The position numbers and the translations under genes are program-made. The notes below the pieces were generated by a model that saw only the letters and a list, made by a program, of their open reading frames with translations, had not been told where the DNA came from and ran no database searches. From an uncultured Dysosmobacter sp. (GTDB lineage: Bacteria; Bacillota; Clostridia; Oscillospirales; Oscillospiraceae): DNA of 64,000 nucleotides. Position 1 is the first letter of the stretch. Every line of letters begins with the position of its first letter. Below are positions 1 through 8,714 of this stretch, piece by piece. Where the stretch lies: assembly GCA_934565855.1 (NCBI GenBank), contig CAKTIO010000007.1:1-64000 (forward strand), written 5' to 3'.

Positions 1-77
1 CACTCTTGGCGGCGGGATGTCTCTGGTACGCCCGTCCGGTGGGAGTGGACACCCTGTTCCCCGGTCTGGAGCCGGAC
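1..77 (+). repeat. Direct repeat, copy 1 (partner 579-655)
   Basis: These 77 bases recur exactly at 579-655, 578 bp away, covering the end of the signal peptide and the start of the mature part of two tandem paralogs. The repeat may extend left of the window. Confidence 0.95.
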
Positions 78-491
78 CATATCTATGTAACCCTCATTAA
101 CTTCAGCGATAGCCACACTGTAACTCACGATCTCGTGTTCATCGCAGGAACCTCGGAGTTCAATGACCTCTGGACTGACATCCAGTCCCTGCGGTTCCGC
201 CGGATCCCTACTAACGTTCTGGTCCAGATCTTTCCCTTTCTGGAAGGCGTGATGCAACCCTACAGCAAGTCCATAAATGACGATGAAATCGCCCACATGT
301 TTCTGGACTTCTCACAGGTCCATGGTCTGCCATCCGCACGAACGGAGGAGCTCCGCTTCTGGATTGATGCCTGGGAATACCGGGACCTTGACCACAGCGT
401 AAATCTCCCGCTGGTAATACGGAACGGCGGAAAAATCGGGCAGGAGTTGGCGCATGCCCTGTGGGAACAGGCAGAGACGGCGGACTCCTAA
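1..491 (+). CDS. Small lipoprotein paralog A (5' end outside window)
   Basis: Partial gene whose start lies before base 1. The first in-frame codons give the end of a lipobox (LLAAGC, Cys codon at 18-20), so the mature protein is probably lipid-anchored on the outer face of the membrane. About 155 residues follow, with no domain I recognise. It is a paralog of the next gene: bases 1-77 are identical to 579-655, after which the proteins diverge but keep alignable blocks such as F(N/D)DLW and L(R/H)FxR near the middle. The coding sequence ends with TAA at 489-491. It uses more A/T-ending codons than aspS. Function is unknown; a lineage-specific surface lipoprotein is the most that can be said. 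Confidence 0.65.
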   Translation, partial: LLAAGCLWYARPVGVDTLFPGLEPDHIYVTLINFSDSHTVTHDLVFIAGTSEFNDLWTDIQSLRFRRIPTNVLVQIFPFLEGVMQPYSKSINDDEIAHMFLDFSQVHGLPSARTEELRFWIDAWEYRDLDHSVNLPLVIRNGGKIGQELAHALWEQAETADS

Positions 492-538
492 AGGCAATCG
501 ACCCACATCCCACGAAAACGGAAAGGAGTTGGCGAACC

Positions 539-1060
539 TTGCTGAAACGGAAAAAATCTATTCTGCTGGCGCTGGCTGCACTCTTGGCGGCGGGATGTCT
601 CTGGTACGCCCGTCCGGTGGGAGTGGACACCCTGTTCCCCGGTCTGGAGCCGGACGCCATTTGTGTAGGGATGCATGATTACAGGGAACGGGGCGGTAAG
701 CTCTACAGCCGGCAGTTCACCGTTGATGCGGGAACACCGGAATTTGACGACCTGTGGGAACAGCTGCAAGCCCTGCGCTTTCACCGCTCTCCCCTGAATC
801 TGATCCGGCGGGTGCTGCCCTTTTCAACGCAGCGTGAACTCAAATCTCCCCCAGGAGAGGAAGACCCCATCGATCTTGTTCTCATTGCTCTGTCTTCAAG
901 CAGCGGCAGCGGGATACTCATTCTGTATGAAACGATATCCTGGTCCTATAACGACATGAGAGACCATCCCTCCTTAGAGCTGCCGCTGGGCATGCGCCAC
1001 AGCTCGGATATTGGACAGCCGCTGACGCGGTCCCTTTGGGAACAGGGGAGCGAGCAATAA
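539..1060 (+). CDS. Small lipoprotein paralog B
   Basis: Predicted 173-residue lipoprotein. The start chosen is TTG at 539, preceded by a GGAAAGGAG ribosome site at 520-528; it gives a clean signal peptide (MLKRKKSILLALAALLAAGC, lipobox Cys20). Starting further upstream would put a hydrophilic stretch before the signal. The rest is a small globular domain of unknown function, homologous to the preceding truncated gene. The two genes are 47 bp apart and likely co-transcribed. The identical 77-bp block at the 5' end against clearly diverged remainders points to duplication followed by partial gene conversion. No enzyme motif is visible. Confidence 0.6.
   Translation: MLKRKKSILLALAALLAAGCLWYARPVGVDTLFPGLEPDAICVGMHDYRERGGKLYSRQFTVDAGTPEFDDLWEQLQALRFHRSPLNLIRRVLPFSTQRELKSPPGEEDPIDLVLIALSSSSGSGILILYETISWSYNDMRDHPSLELPLGMRHSSDIGQPLTRSLWEQGSEQ
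579..655 (+). repeat. Direct repeat, copy 2 (partner 1-77)
   Basis: Exact copy of bases 1-77; the identity stops right after the codons for GLEPD, where the two lipoproteins diverge. Confidence 0.95.
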
Positions 1061-1127
1061 AATCATCTTCAATATCATCTGAAAAGATTTTTTGATATTC
1101 AAATCACACCAGAAAGGAACAATCATT

Positions 1128-2903
1128 ATGATGCAGAACCGAACTCACACCTGCGGTGAGCTGCGCGGCAGCGACGCCGGAAAGCAGGTCAAGCTGGTAG
1201 GCTGGATGGAAAACGTCCGGGAGGTGGGCAGCGAGCTTGCCTTCGTCATCCTGCGGGACTTTTACGGCACCACTCAGGTGGTGGCAGAGACCCCCGACAT
1301 GGTGGCAACCTTCAAGGGCATTACCAAGGAATCCACCATCTCCGTAGAGGGCGTGGTGCGGGAACGCGCCAGCAAAAACCCCAAGCTGCCCACCGGCGAC
1401 ATTGAGGTGGTCCCCTCCAAGGTGGAGGTGCTGGGACGCTGCCAGCACAACGAGCTGCCCTTCCCCATCAACCGCAGCCGGGAGGCAGACGAGGCACAGC
1501 GCCTGAAGTACCGCTATCTGGACCTGCGGAACCCTGAGGTAAAGAAGAACATCGTGCTGCGGTGCAACGTGGTGGCAGCCCTGCGCCAGGCAATGACTGC
1601 CCACGGCTTCCTGGAGATCACCACCCCCATCCTGACCGCCTCCTCTCCCGAAGGCGCCCGGGACTATCTGGTGCCCGCCCGGAACCATCCCGGCAAGTTC
1701 TACGCCCTGCCCCAGGCACCCCAGCAGTTCAAGCAGCTGCTGATGACCTCCGGCTTTGACCGCTATTTCCAGATTGCCCCCTGCTTCCGGGACGAGGACG
1801 CCCGTGCCGACCGCTCCCCCGGCGAGTTCTACCAGCTGGATATGGAGATGGCGTTTGCCTCTCAGGAGGATGTGTTTGCCGTGCTGGAGGACGTTCTGCC
1901 CCCCATCTTTGCCAAATACGGCACCTATGACCGCGCCAGCGGCGCACCCTTCACCCGCATCCCCTACCGGGAGGCAATGGAAAAATACGGCTCCGACAAG
2001 CCGGACCTGCGCATTGACCTGACCGTGCAGGACGTGACGGAAACTCTGGGCGGCTGCGGCTTCGGTCCCTTTGAGGGCAATGTGGTCAAGGCTGTGGTGG
2101 TGTCCGGCTTCCACGAGACCCGGAAGTTCATTGACAAGACCCTTGCCGACGTGGAGACCGTCTCCGGCGGCAAGCCCTACTGGTTCCGTCTGGACGACAA
2201 GGGCGAGATCGTGGGCGGCATCGCCAAGTTCGTTGCTCCCATCAAGGACGCCGTGGTGTCCGCACTGGGTCTGAAGCCCAACGACTTTGTGGCACTGTCC
2301 GCTGGAAAGCTCACCGCCGCCCAGAAGACCGCCGGCGTGCTGGTGAAAACGCTGGGTGCAGCCGTTCCCGGTCACATGGACCGTGAGCAGTACGCCTTCT
2401 GCTGGATCGTGGACTTCCCCATGTATGAGATCGGCGAGGAATCCGGCGAGCTGGAATTCTGCCACAACCCGTTCTCCATGCCCGCAGGCGGTCTGGAAGC
2501 CCTGCTGAAGGCAGAGCGGGGCGAGATCGACCCCCTGACCATCACCGCCGACCAGTACGATCTGGTGTGCAACGGCGTGGAGCTGTCCTCCGGCGCGGTC
2601 CGGAACCATGACCCGGAGATCATGATCAAGGCATTTGAGCTGGTCCGTCTGGGTGAGGACGATGTGAAAGCCAAGTTCCCCGCCATGTATAACGCCTTTA
2701 CCTACGGCGCACCTCCCCACGCTGGCATTGCCCCGGGCGTGGACCGCATGGTCATGCTGCTGGCAGGTGAGGACTCCATCCGGGAGATCATCCCCTTCCC
2801 CATGAACAAGAACGCACAGGATGTGATGATGTCCGCCCCCAGCGAAGTCACGCAGAAGCAGCTGGATGAGCTGCATATTGCGCTGGTGAAGCCCCAGGAT
2901 TAA
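1128..2903 (+). CDS. aspS: Aspartyl-tRNA synthetase
   Basis: Class II synthetase charging tRNA-Asp in the cytoplasm; 591 residues, normal for the bacterial type that carries an inserted GAD domain. The N-terminal OB anticodon-binding domain (about residues 1-105) is followed by the catalytic core with motif 2 (FRDEDARADR) and the C-terminal motif 3 region (GIAPGVDRMVMLLAG). The start is ATG 1128 behind AGAAAGGA; an ATG follows at once at 1131. No gat amidotransferase genes are in the window, so whether the enzyme is discriminating cannot be judged. It points toward dnaA, against the expected fork direction if the origin is at 14-15.5 kb. A strong terminator follows. Confidence 0.97.
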   Translation: MMQNRTHTCGELRGSDAGKQVKLVGWMENVREVGSELAFVILRDFYGTTQVVAETPDMVATFKGITKESTISVEGVVRERASKNPKLPTGDIEVVPSKVEVLGRCQHNELPFPINRSREADEAQRLKYRYLDLRNPEVKKNIVLRCNVVAALRQAMTAHGFLEITTPILTASSPEGARDYLVPARNHPGKFYALPQAPQQFKQLLMTSGFDRYFQIAPCFRDEDARADRSPGEFYQLDMEMAFASQEDVFAVLEDVLPPIFAKYGTYDRASGAPFTRIPYREAMEKYGSDKPDLRIDLTVQDVTETLGGCGFGPFEGNVVKAVVVSGFHETRKFIDKTLADVETVSGGKPYWFRLDDKGEIVGGIAKFVAPIKDAVVSALGLKPNDFVALSAGKLTAAQKTAGVLVKTLGAAVPGHMDREQYAFCWIVDFPMYEIGEESGELEFCHNPFSMPAGGLEALLKAERGEIDPLTITADQYDLVCNGVELSSGAVRNHDPEIMIKAFELVRLGEDDVKAKFPAMYNAFTYGAPPHAGIAPGVDRMVMLLAGEDSIREIIPFPMNKNAQDVMMSAPSEVTQKQLDELHIALVKPQD

Positions 2904-2916
2904 AAGAATATCCTAC

Positions 2917-2950
2917 AAGAAGAACCGACCCGGCTGGGTCGGTTCTTCTT
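2917..2950 (+). terminator. Rho-independent terminator after aspS
   Basis: Perfect 15-bp inverted repeat (arms 2917-2931 and 2936-2950, loop GGCT). The arms end in AAGAAG/CTTCTT, so it may act in both directions, also serving the minus-strand gene beyond it. Confidence 0.85.
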
Positions 2951-3011
2951 ATACGCGGTTTTTATGGGGCAGGAGCGGCAAAACCATCCCCGCCAGCACT
3001 GTGAGCGGCGC

Positions 3012-3233
3012 TTATCCCCGCTTTTGATTGATCCTCCGCATGATCAGCCAGACTGCGCCTGCCGCCAGAAACGTGATGCCCCGCAGCAGCAGCGGCATAT
3101 ACCACGGCGTAGCACGCAGGGCAAGCTTCGCCGGATCGCCCAGCCAAGTGGTGAGGGTCCAGATGCCTTCGCCCAGAAAGATCCCGCCAAACGCCAGCGT
3201 CAGCGAACAGAGAATTCTTTCCAACGCATTCAT
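3012..3233 (-). CDS. Small two-helix membrane protein
   Basis: Predicted 73-residue protein with two hydrophobic segments (roughly residues 8-28 and 46-64) and a basic C-terminus (RRINQKRG). A purine-rich AAGGGGG lies just upstream of the ATG on the minus strand. It sits between aspS and a glycosidase gene and reads opposite to both. It matches no family I recognise; the membrane topology is the only supported statement. Confidence 0.5.
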   Translation of the reverse strand: MNALERILCSLTLAFGGIFLGEGIWTLTTWLGDPAKLALRATPWYMPLLLRGITFLAAGAVWLIMRRINQKRG

Positions 3234-3286
3234 CCTTCAGCCCCCTTTCCATGTTTTTCTCTATCGTACCTGATGGGGCGGCGGCT

Positions 3287-3311
3287 GTCAACCGCCGGAG
3301 GGGCGGTTGAC
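3287..3311. repeat. Short inverted repeat upstream of the glycosidase gene
   Basis: Perfect 10-bp arms GTCAACCGCC / GGCGGTTGAC with a 5-base loop, not followed by a T-run. It lies in the divergent intergenic space and could be an operator or an RNA hairpin. Confidence 0.35.
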
Positions 3312-3414
3312 GGGACTGTTACGGCTTTGTAGTTTCTTTTTCCCTACCGTTGTGCTATGGTAAAAATAATACCACCCTCCCCGCTTGCGGAGAGGATATG
3401 AAAAGGAGACGCGC

Positions 3415-4644
3415 ATGAAACGCTTTTTCACCGCTGTGCTTGCGGCGCTGACCCTGCTTTCCACCGCCGCCTGCGGCAGTGCGCCCGCCCCGGTCCCCTC
3501 CTCCGGCAGCTCGTCCGCCGCTTCCTCCACCCAGGAGCCGGCACTCTCTCCGGAGGAACGGTACCGGCAGGAGCAGGAGGCGCTGGCGCAGCAAAGGGAG
3601 CAGCGCCTGCAGGACCTGCTGGACAGCATGACACTGGAGGAAAAGGTCGGGCAGCTGTTTTTCGTCCGCTGCCCGGCAGACCACGCCGTAGAGGACCTTC
3701 AGACCTATCATCTGGGAGGCTATCTTCTCTTCGGGCGGGACTTTAAAAATGGAGACAGCTGGCTGAACTGGCAGCAGCTGACGGAAAAGCTGCTGGACTA
3801 TCAGGCTGCCGCTGAGATTCCCCTGTTTATCGGCAGTGATGAGGAGGGCGGCTCCGTCACCCGGGTCAGCCGGGACCCCCATCTGTTTTCTCAGCCCTTT
3901 TCCGCACCCCAGACGCTGTACCAAAACGGCGGCATGGACGCCGTGATCCAGGATGTGCGGAACAAGAGCCTCGCCCTCACCCAGCTGGGCATCAACGTAA
4001 ACCTTGCCCCGGTGTGCGATGTGGCGGAGGACCCCGGCAGCTTTCTCTATGACCGCACCCTGGGACAGGACGCCCAGACCACGACGGACTATGTGAGCCG
4101 GACGGTGCAGACCATGAACGGCTGCGGACTGCTGTCGGTTTTAAAGCACTTTCCCGGCTATGGAGACAACGCGGACACCCACACCGGCTCCGCCGTGGAC
4201 AGCCGCCCGATGGAGCGCTTTGAAAGCGTGGATTTTCTGCCCTTTCAGGCGGGCATTGACGCGGACGCCCCCTTTGTGCTGGTGAGCCACAATATCGTAC
4301 AGTGCATGGACCCGGACCTGCCCGCCTCCCTGTCACCGGAGGTCCACCGCATACTCCGGCAGCAGCTGAGCTTTTCCGGCGTCATTCTCACCGACGATCT
4401 GGCGATGGACGCTGTCAGCGCCTACGCCGGAAACGGCTCTGTGGCGGTGATGGCATTGCAGGCAGGCAACGACATGGTGGTCACCACGGACTACCGCACC
4501 CAGATTCCCGCCGTGATCGACGCGGTGAACCGCGGGGACCTGACGGAGGAGGTCATCAACGAAGCCTGTCTCCGGGTACTGCGCTGCAAGGAGCGCTATG
4601 CCCTGCTGAAGCTGGACCTGACGACTTCACTGCTGAGACCATGA
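3415..4644 (+). CDS. nagZ: Glycoside hydrolase family 3, NagZ-like lipoprotein
   Basis: 409-residue family 3 glycosidase, probably a beta-N-acetylhexosaminidase acting on muropeptides or chitobiose-type sugars outside the cell. The signal peptide has a lipobox (STAAC, Cys20) followed by a Ser/Pro-rich linker and a charged helix, then the TIM barrel. KHFPGYGD followed by ADTH matches the NagZ loop that carries the acid/base His-Asp pair, and ILTDDLAMDAV carries the catalytic Asp. The length fits single-barrel NagZ without the C-terminal domain of larger GH3 enzymes. The start is ATG 3415 behind AAAAGGAGA. The next gene follows after 21 bp, suggesting co-transcription. Substrate is inferred from the family. 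Confidence 0.85.
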   Translation: MKRFFTAVLAALTLLSTAACGSAPAPVPSSGSSSAASSTQEPALSPEERYRQEQEALAQQREQRLQDLLDSMTLEEKVGQLFFVRCPADHAVEDLQTYHLGGYLLFGRDFKNGDSWLNWQQLTEKLLDYQAAAEIPLFIGSDEEGGSVTRVSRDPHLFSQPFSAPQTLYQNGGMDAVIQDVRNKSLALTQLGINVNLAPVCDVAEDPGSFLYDRTLGQDAQTTTDYVSRTVQTMNGCGLLSVLKHFPGYGDNADTHTGSAVDSRPMERFESVDFLPFQAGIDADAPFVLVSHNIVQCMDPDLPASLSPEVHRILRQQLSFSGVILTDDLAMDAVSAYAGNGSVAVMALQAGNDMVVTTDYRTQIPAVIDAVNRGDLTEEVINEACLRVLRCKERYALLKLDLTTSLLRP

Positions 4645-4665
4645 CATGAAAAGGAGGAATCTCTG

Positions 4666-5571
4666 ATGAAAACTGCAAAGCAATTCTCCCGGCGAACCCT
4701 GTTCACCCTGCTGGCTCTTCTGGTGCTGACGGTCTCCGCGCTGGCAGACACCGGTCCCAAGCCCCAGCTGACGGTGCGGCTGGAAAATCCCCCAGAGGAG
4801 CCTTATTATCTGGATCTGCTGGCGGAGGGGACCTACGATCCCGCCGCAGGCGGCTATAATGGGCTGGAGTGGAGCTACTCGTACGAAGAGCTGCAGCAGC
4901 TGGACCAGGACCTGCTGAACGCTCTGCTGGCACAGATTCCTATGGGCTGGCACGCCTGCACCGCTCAGGGCGGAAGCTTCGCGCCCATGCGGGGCGATCT
5001 GGTGGGCGAGGACACCGGAGACCACCTCCGGCTGCACAGCTTCAGCTATGTGGGCGTACCGGAGACCTACCGGGTCCTGCTGGTGACCCAGAGCGGAGAC
5101 TGCTGGATCACAGACGCCTATACCCGCCATGCCCTGCAATCCTCCATCACCCTGAACTGGGCGGACCGCACTGCCTCCGCTCCATCGGCATGGCTGGGGC
5201 GGCTGACACAGTTTGTCTGCACCCTGCTGCCCACTCTGCTGGTAGAGGGCGTGCTGCTGTGGCTGTTCGGCTACCGCAGCCGGAAGAGCTGGCTGTCCTT
5301 CCTGCTGGTAAACCTGCTGACTCAGGGCGGCTTTGCCCTTTACCTGACGGTAACGGTGCTGTACCACGGCGTCAGCGGCTGGTCGCTGCTCTTCTACATT
5401 CCCATTGAGGTCATCATCACGGTGGCGGAGCTGCTGCTGTACCGCGTCCTGCTGACGGAAAAGAGCCGGAGCCGCGCCGCTGCCTATGCCATCATTGCCA
5501 ATATCTGCTCTGCCTCGGTGGGGCTGCTGCTTATCGACCCCCTGTGGCGCTGGATCATCTCCTTCTCCTGA
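4666..5571 (+). CDS. Secreted-domain membrane protein of unknown function
   Basis: Predicted 301 residues. An N-terminal signal segment (FTLLALLVLTVSALA, about 12-26) is followed by a roughly 150-residue extracytoplasmic domain rich in acidic residues and Trp/Tyr, then four hydrophobic segments from about residue 176 to the C-terminus. A strong AAAAGGAGG precedes ATG 4666. It directly follows the NagZ-like gene and is likely in its operon, so an envelope role is plausible. No catalytic motif or named family was recognised. Confidence 0.6.
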   Translation: MKTAKQFSRRTLFTLLALLVLTVSALADTGPKPQLTVRLENPPEEPYYLDLLAEGTYDPAAGGYNGLEWSYSYEELQQLDQDLLNALLAQIPMGWHACTAQGGSFAPMRGDLVGEDTGDHLRLHSFSYVGVPETYRVLLVTQSGDCWITDAYTRHALQSSITLNWADRTASAPSAWLGRLTQFVCTLLPTLLVEGVLLWLFGYRSRKSWLSFLLVNLLTQGGFALYLTVTVLYHGVSGWSLLFYIPIEVIITVAELLLYRVLLTEKSRSRAAAYAIIANICSASVGLLLIDPLWRWIISFS

Positions 5572-5611
5572 GCAACCGCCAAATGAACTGAAAATGAAAG
5601 GAATTTTCCAC

Positions 5612-6784
5612 ATGGAAACGGAAAAGCTCTACTACGCGGACCCCTTTCTGAAGACCTTTACCGCCACGGTGCTGGACTGCCAGCCCCGGGAAAAGGGCGG
5701 CTATTCCGTGGTTTTGGACCGCACCGCCTTCTACCCCGAGGGGGGCGGACAGCCCGCGGACCACGGCACCCTGAACGGCGCCGCCGTAACGGACGTACAG
5801 GAGAAAAACGGGGTGATTTTCCACAATGTAGAAAAGTCGGTGCAAATCGGGGAAACAGTTTCCGGAATTCTGGACTGGGAGCGCCGCTTTGACCATATGC
5901 AGCAGCACTCCGGCGAGCATATCCTCTCCGGCATTCTCTGCGCCGACTATCACTGTGACAACGTGGGCTTTCACATGGGAGCGGACACCGTTACCATCGA
6001 CTACAACACGGAAATCACCTACGAACAGGCGCTGGACGCCCAGCGGAAAGCCAACCGCATCATTGCGGAGGACCTTCCGGTGGAGATCACCTATCCCAGC
6101 CGGGAGGCATTGTCCGCCCTTGCCTACCGCAGCAAAAAGGAGTTGACCGGACAGGTGCGCATCGTCACCTTTCCCGGGGCGGACTGCTGTGCCTGCTGCG
6201 GCACCCATGTGCTGCGGGCGGGGCAGGTGGGACTGGTAAAGGTCCTGTCCTGCCAGAAATTCCGGGAGGGCGTGCGCATGGAGATTGTGTGCGGCTTCCG
6301 GGCGCTGCGGCTGCTGGACACGGTGTATGACCAGAGTCGCGCCGTGGCGCAGAGCCTGTCCGTCCATCCTGACACCATCGCCCCCGCCGTGGCACGGGTG
6401 CAGGCGGAGCTGGCAGACACCCGGGAACAGGCGGTCGCCGCGGAACGGGAATTTCATCGCGTCTTTGCCCAAGGCTATCAGGGACAGAACAATGTGCTGT
6501 TACTGCGCCCGCCCATGCGCCCGGATTCCGTGCGGCGGATGGCGGACGCCGTGGCACAGGTCTGCAGCGGCACCTGCGCCGTGTTTGCCGGTCCGGACCC
6601 ACAGGGACGCTGGAGCTATGCTCTGGTCCGCGCCGATCAAGAGGACATCTCCGCCCTTGTAAAGCAGATGAATCAGGCGCTTTCCGGGCGGGGCGGCGGA
6701 CGCAGCGGCTTTGCCCAGGGCAGCGCCGTCTGCACGCAGGAGCAGATCCGGCAATTTTTCAACAAAGCCGGTGGATATTGCTGA
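5612..6784 (+). CDS. AlaX-type alanyl-tRNA editing protein with DHHA1 domain
   Basis: 390-residue free-standing relative of the AlaRS editing region, expected to hydrolyse Ser- or Gly-mischarged tRNA-Ala. HMQQHSGEHILSG supplies the first two zinc ligands (HxxxH), and CCACCGTHV the later Cys/His pair. The C-terminal third resembles DHHA1 with a Gly-rich GRGGGRSGF segment. This is the AlaX-L arrangement. ATG 5612 is chosen because AAAGGA sits just before it; upstream in-frame codons would overlap the preceding gene. No full alaS is in the window. Confidence 0.85.
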   Translation: METEKLYYADPFLKTFTATVLDCQPREKGGYSVVLDRTAFYPEGGGQPADHGTLNGAAVTDVQEKNGVIFHNVEKSVQIGETVSGILDWERRFDHMQQHSGEHILSGILCADYHCDNVGFHMGADTVTIDYNTEITYEQALDAQRKANRIIAEDLPVEITYPSREALSALAYRSKKELTGQVRIVTFPGADCCACCGTHVLRAGQVGLVKVLSCQKFREGVRMEIVCGFRALRLLDTVYDQSRAVAQSLSVHPDTIAPAVARVQAELADTREQAVAAEREFHRVFAQGYQGQNNVLLLRPPMRPDSVRRMADAVAQVCSGTCAVFAGPDPQGRWSYALVRADQEDISALVKQMNQALSGRGGGRSGFAQGSAVCTQEQIRQFFNKAGGYC

Positions 6785-7014
6785 TCTGCATCAAAAACGC
6801 CGGATTGATTTGTGCAGTTTTTCACATTGTGGAATTCTTTGTGCAAAACGTGGATAACTTTTTCAGAACCACTTCCAAAAAGGCGGTCCTTTTCCTGATG
6901 TTGTGGTGGCGGCGCAAAAGCAAGCCCCACATTTTGCGTCCGCTTCTACTGTAATTTTACACAAAGCGTCGGTCTTTTTCCTGAAATTCCCTTCCATAGA
7001 AAGGAGCATCCATC

Positions 7015-7554
7015 TTGAATCTGGAGCTCATCAAGCTGACCCCCGACAGCAGAGATCGAAGCATTTTCCAGCAGATCAACAATGAGGCGTTTCCTCCCTC
7101 AGAGCGGATGAGCCTGGATGAAATCTTTGCCTTTGCATCTGCCACCAGCACGGATGTGCTTGGAATATACGACCACGAAGCACCTGTGGGCTTCGCGGTC
7201 CTTTTGAAAAACGCAGACTGCGGATATCTCTATTTTATCGCCATCGACAGCCGCACCCGCTCAAGGGGGTACGGCGGCACAGCCCTGTGAAGGCTGATGG
7301 AGACATACCCCGGCTTACAGCTTGTTCTGGACTTTGAAGTGATTGATGAGCAGGCAGAAAACAACACGCAGAGGGTCCGCAGGAAAAATTTCTATCTGAA
7401 AAACGGATTCCATGAAACGGGGCATTACACCATGCTCCGCGACGACCGCTTTGAGGTGGTGTGCAGCGGCGGTGCGCTTCGTGAGGCGGCATTGAAGGAC
7501 CTACTTCATGTGATTCACCAGCACCGCCCTGAGTTTCCGGACATACTGATCTGA
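7015..7554 (+). pseudogene. GNAT N-acetyltransferase interrupted by a TGA stop
   Basis: Two consecutive open stretches in the same frame (7015-7290 and 7291-7554) together make a complete acetyltransferase of about 180 residues. The break is TGA at 7288-7290, exactly where the acetyl-CoA-binding loop reads RGYGGTAL-stop-RLM. A single C-to-T change in a CGA Arg codon would explain it. The start is TTG 7015 behind GAAAGGAG. Without the stop the second half gives the usual GNAT end (NFYLKNGFHETG). It is called a pseudogene, although a sequencing error or readthrough cannot be excluded. The C-terminal fragment has no good start of its own. Confidence 0.75.
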
Positions 7555-7628
7555 ACGGAAATTCACCAGCCTACCCGTTTCTTTAGCGCAATACTTCAGG
7601 TATTTTCCGAAAAAGTCTGAAGCACACA

Positions 7629-7667
7629 AAAAGGACCACTGTATGACGAGCATACAGTGGTCCTTTT
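7629..7667. terminator. Bidirectional terminator
   Basis: Perfect 17-bp arms (7629-7645 and 7651-7667), loop ACGAG, with A/T ends on both sides, between two convergent genes. Confidence 0.85.
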
Positions 7668-7701
7668 CATTCCGCCTCCGGCAGGTTCCCAATGAAGGGC
7701 G

Positions 7702-8274
7702 TCACCGCTCCAGCCGGACACGGTACGCTCCCAGCACCTGGCGGCAGGGGATCTCCCCGGCGTTTTCCGCTGTCAGCGCCCGGCTGGGATAACGGGTGCG
7801 CTCCTCCTCCGGAATGGCAGGCAGCGTCTTGCCCTGGCTGACACCGGAGGCGCCGCCCGGCATTTTCCAGGCAAAGCGGCAGTCACAGAACTCCTTGTTG
7901 GCAGTCACCGTCTCCGGCAGGCGCAGCCACTCCTCCCCCTCCCGGAGGAAAAAGCAGCCGCCGTTGTCCTTTTCCGCAGGGCAGCCGCCCTGAATGCCCA
8001 CACCGGTAAAGGAGATGTCCAGCAGGGGGGCGGAAAACTCCACTGTCTCCCCCATCCGCCGGAAGGGAACATCCTGCCAGCAGGCGATGTTCAGCCAGCC
8101 CCGCACACCCCGGTGCTCCACCGCCGTGTTCAGCTCCAACCAGCCGGTCCCTCCGTTCCGGATCTCTCCGTTGATCCGCAGCACCGGGCGCAGCGAAACA
8201 AAGCCCTCCGGCAGCAACGCCCGCAGGCGGTCCTGCTCCGCGCCGTACGCCATGACAAATTGCTCAACCTCCAT
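7702..8274 (-). CDS. Conserved-looking cytoplasmic protein of unknown function
   Basis: 190 residues if the second of two adjacent ATGs is used; AGGAGG at 8281-8286 is 6 bases from ATG 8274 but only 3 from ATG 8277. There is no signal peptide or membrane segment. It looks like a single mostly-beta domain with many Trp, Cys and Gly residues (GWLELN, GWLNIACWQ, SFTGVGIQGG). A distant likeness to acetoacetate-decarboxylase-like small-molecule binding folds came to mind but I see no catalytic lysine motif to support it. It stands alone between glyS and the broken GNAT gene. Confidence 0.6.
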   Translation of the reverse strand: MEVEQFVMAYGAEQDRLRALLPEGFVSLRPVLRINGEIRNGGTGWLELNTAVEHRGVRGWLNIACWQDVPFRRMGETVEFSAPLLDISFTGVGIQGGCPAEKDNGGCFFLREGEEWLRLPETVTANKEFCDCRFAWKMPGGASGVSQGKTLPAIPEEERTRYPSRALTAENAGEIPCRQVLGAYRVRLER

Positions 8275-8360
8275 CATGCTCCTCCTTGTATCCCTGTGGG
8301 AAAATGGCTCTTATTGGAAACATCATAGCATGGATAGCGGGAGATATCCAGTCCCTCCCC

Positions 8361-8389
8361 TTGACATTTTCCCCGGAACGTGATACATT
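8361..8389 (+). promoter_or_regulatory. Promoter of the glyS T-box leader
   Basis: TTGACA at 8361-8366, 17-bp spacer, and an extended -10 TGaTACATT at 8381-8389. Transcription would start just before the T-box RNA. Confidence 0.7.
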
Positions 8390-8397
8390 GACCAGGA

Positions 8398-8645
8398 TAT
8401 CAGACAGGCTGTGAAGGGGAAGAGTAGCTTCTTTTCCGGTGCAAAGAGATGGGGCGGCTGGTGTAAGCCCCGGACCGGAGAGCAGCGAAGGCACCCTGGA
8501 GCCGCAGCGCAGGACCGCGAAGGAAAAGCGCTGCCGGAGACCCGCCGTTACCGGGCAAGAGTGCGCGCCCTGTCGGCAGAGCGCGAATTCAGGTGGTACC
8601 ACGGACTGCTGTTCGCCCTGAGCCAAAAGGCTCAGGGCGTTTTTT
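8398..8645 (+). promoter_or_regulatory. T-box riboswitch, glycine specifier
   Basis: Leader RNA that senses uncharged tRNA-Gly and allows transcription into glyS. Recognised from four elements in order: the GTGTAAGCCCC loop sequence (8461-8471), the specifier GGC at 8490-8492 inside GAAGGCACC, the T-box core TTCAGGTGGTACCACGGA (8588-8605), and the terminator (arms 8614-8624 and 8629-8639, loop AAAA, T-run 8640-8645). GGC is a glycine codon, matching the downstream synthetase. The antiterminator bulge reads TGGT (8594-8597); see findings for what that implies about tRNA-Gly. Confidence 0.93.
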
Positions 8646-8714
8646 CGTCCCCCGGTTCCGCCAGCCTTTTATCAAGTAAAAAGCAGACAAATTACAATAA
8701 AGGAGTTTGGAAAC

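Noticed and set aside
6849..6857. DnaA-box-like CGTGGATAA upstream of the broken GNAT gene
   Set aside because: A single site with one mismatch, 7 kb from dnaA; expected by chance.
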